A stretch of DNA of 64,000 bases, taken from assembly GCA_018350325.1 (NCBI GenBank), contig JAEVLN010000003.1:2589214-2653213 (forward strand), given 5' to 3'. This document shows positions 62,955 to 64,000 of this stretch, one piece after another. The position numbers were made by a program, and so were the translations under genes. The DNA is from Globodera rostochiensis (taxonomy: Eukaryota; Nematoda; Chromadorea; Rhabditida; Heteroderidae). How positions within the stretch are numbered: the stretch's first letter is position 1; every line of letters begins with the position of its first letter. The notes under the pieces are model-generated. The model was not told where the DNA came from, searched no databases, and saw only the letters and a list, made by a program, of their open reading frames with translations.

Positions 62955-64000
62955 ATGGAATTTGCGAACTTTGGTCGCATCGAAGGCACACTGTTCGGTG
63001 CCGAGGGCGACGCAGTATTTGAGAAAGCGGCGCCGGTGGAAGAAGGCTCCGATCTGTGGCGTCGAGAAGAGCTGAGCAATCTGAACGATCGGTTGGCCAA
63101 TTACATCGAAAAGGTCGGGAGGAGACAATTTGAACGGGGCAAAATAATGGACTCCGGGGAGGGAGGGGGGGGGAAGTGGAAAAGACAACAGCTAGTTCGG
63201 GGTCGTGGGCAAGTCCAAGTCGGCGTTATTCGTGGCATCCCCTAGTCCACCCCCTCACAATTACATCGAAAAGGTCGGAGGAGACAATTTGAACGGGACA
63301 ATAATGCCAACTGCCAAATTCAGGTCCGATTTCTGGAGGCCCAGAACCGCAAGTTGAAGGCGGACCTGGACATGCTGCAAGGGCGTCGAGGCAAAGACAC
63401 GATCACCATCAAGACGATGTATGAGAGCGAGATCAACGTGAGTCAATGGAATTCCGTTCAACAAAGGGTTGATCACCGACGACGACCCTTCGGGGCGGCC
63501 TGTTTAGTAGGGATTGCATTTCGCCGACAGCTAGCAGTTCGGGGTCGTGGGACAGTCCGAGTCGGGATTATTCGTGGCATCCATGGTCCAAAAAACAATA
63601 AATGGCACTTTCAGACGGCCAAGAAGCTTATTGAAGACACCGGCAAATCGAAGCGCGAGTTGGAGGCGGACGTGGCCAAGCTGCAGCGCGACTTGGACGA
63701 GCAGCGACGCAAATATGAGGCGAGTGTTCAAATACATAAATTAAATTAAATGTCATTTTTAGGAGGCGGTCCGAGTGCGGGCTGGCGACCGTGAGAAGCT
63801 GGACGACCTGCTGGTGCAGCTCAGCAACCTGGAGGCGGAGATCAGCCTGCTGAAGCGTCACATTGCCCTGCTGGAGGAGGAGCTTGGCAAACTGCGCAAG
63901 GAGAACACGCGTTTGCACTCGGACTTGCAGCGCGTGCGCGCGGAGCTGGACCAGGAGACGCTGAACCGAATTGACTACCAGAAGCAGACACTGCTCGAGG
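62955..64000 (+). CDS. Cytoplasmic intermediate filament protein (5' part, runs off the window)
   Basis: Nematode cytoplasmic intermediate filament subunit of the IFA/IFB kind, a structural coiled-coil protein of epidermis or gut. Exons: 62955-63113, 63324-63437, 63615-63719, and 63763 beyond 64000, all in phase. A short head (MEFANFGRIEGTLFG) leads into the coil 1A initiation motif LNDRLANYIEKVRFLEAQN. Then come KKLIEDTGKSKRELEADVAK, the EEAVRVRAGDREKLD linker region and coil 1B (LSNLEAEISLLKRHIALLEE, RAELDQETLNRIDYQ), which has the 42-residue insertion typical of protostome and lamin-type filaments. The rest of the rod and tail lies outside. The third intron has a GC donor (TATGAG|GCGAGT). 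Introns 1 and 2 contain local duplications. Confidence 0.93.
63098..63590. repeat. Duplicated exon-end and intron segments in the filament gene
   Basis: AATTACATCGAAAAGGTCGG followed by GGAGACAATTTGAACGGG occurs at the end of exon 1 (about 63099-63138) and again inside intron 1 (about 63260-63298). Separately, ACAGCTAG..TTCGGGGTCGTGGG to TATTCGTGGCATCC occurs in intron 1 (about 63187-63240) and intron 2 (about 63528-63582). Confidence 0.8.

Overview
This is a eukaryotic window, most likely from a plant-parasitic (cyst-nematode-like) nematode. The reasons are small spliced genes with mostly 45-120 nt introns, start codons lying 1-20 nt downstream of a TTTCAG-type acceptor as expected for spliced-leader trans-splicing, a nematode-type patched-related protein and cytoplasmic intermediate filament gene, and three GC-AG introns in conserved genes. 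The species assignment is inference; no rRNA, tRNA, CRISPR or prokaryotic operon was seen.

Layout from left to right: (1) 1-4.9 kb, nested non-autonomous DNA transposons and no resolved gene; (2) 4.9-5.7 kb (+), 3' half of a chondroitin-polymerizing-factor gene (CHPF / C. elegans mig-22 type); (3) 6.2-11.6 kb (-), a complete patched-related (ptr) membrane protein; (4) 13.9-22.2 kb (-), a large Gln/Asn/Ala/Ser-rich gene carrying an AUTS2/fibrosin/Tay-like signature; (5) 22.2-25.3 kb, low complexity; (6) 25.4-26.9 kb (-), complex I subunit NDUFS8; (7) 28.7-30.0 kb, a 24-bp coding-like minisatellite; (8) 30.9-35.6 kb (-), a multi-exon protein built from about 40-residue repeats; (9) 37.7-40.2 kb (-), Rab37/Rab26-type GTPase; (10) 41.5-42.9 kb (-), Josephin-domain deubiquitinase; (11) 44.5-45.7 kb (+), ribosomal protein S9; (12) 46.3-49.5 kb (-), SLC9B-type cation/proton antiporter; (13) 52.0-56.8 kb (+), MLCK/titin-type kinase; (14) 57-58.2 kb, about 119-bp tandem satellite; (15) 58.3-60 kb (+), unrecognised gene; (16) 63.0 kb to the end (+), cytoplasmic intermediate filament protein, cut by the window edge.

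The genes are ordinary single-copy housekeeping, membrane and cytoskeletal genes with no operon or gene-cluster logic. I do not see a defence-like or other novel multi-gene system. The unusual material is (a) a set of short terminal-inverted-repeat elements with exact 8-bp target duplications, some nested and one that duplicated a splice donor, (b) a hairpin module shared between elements, (c) the AUTS2-like gene, (d) the possibly translated 24-bp repeat, (e) GC-AG introns and a 15-nt microexon, and (f) an antiporter with a changed ion-site motif and a His/Asp-repeat loop. Exon boundaries were read by eye from frame, phase and splice consensus; where exon lengths sum to a clean reading frame I say so.
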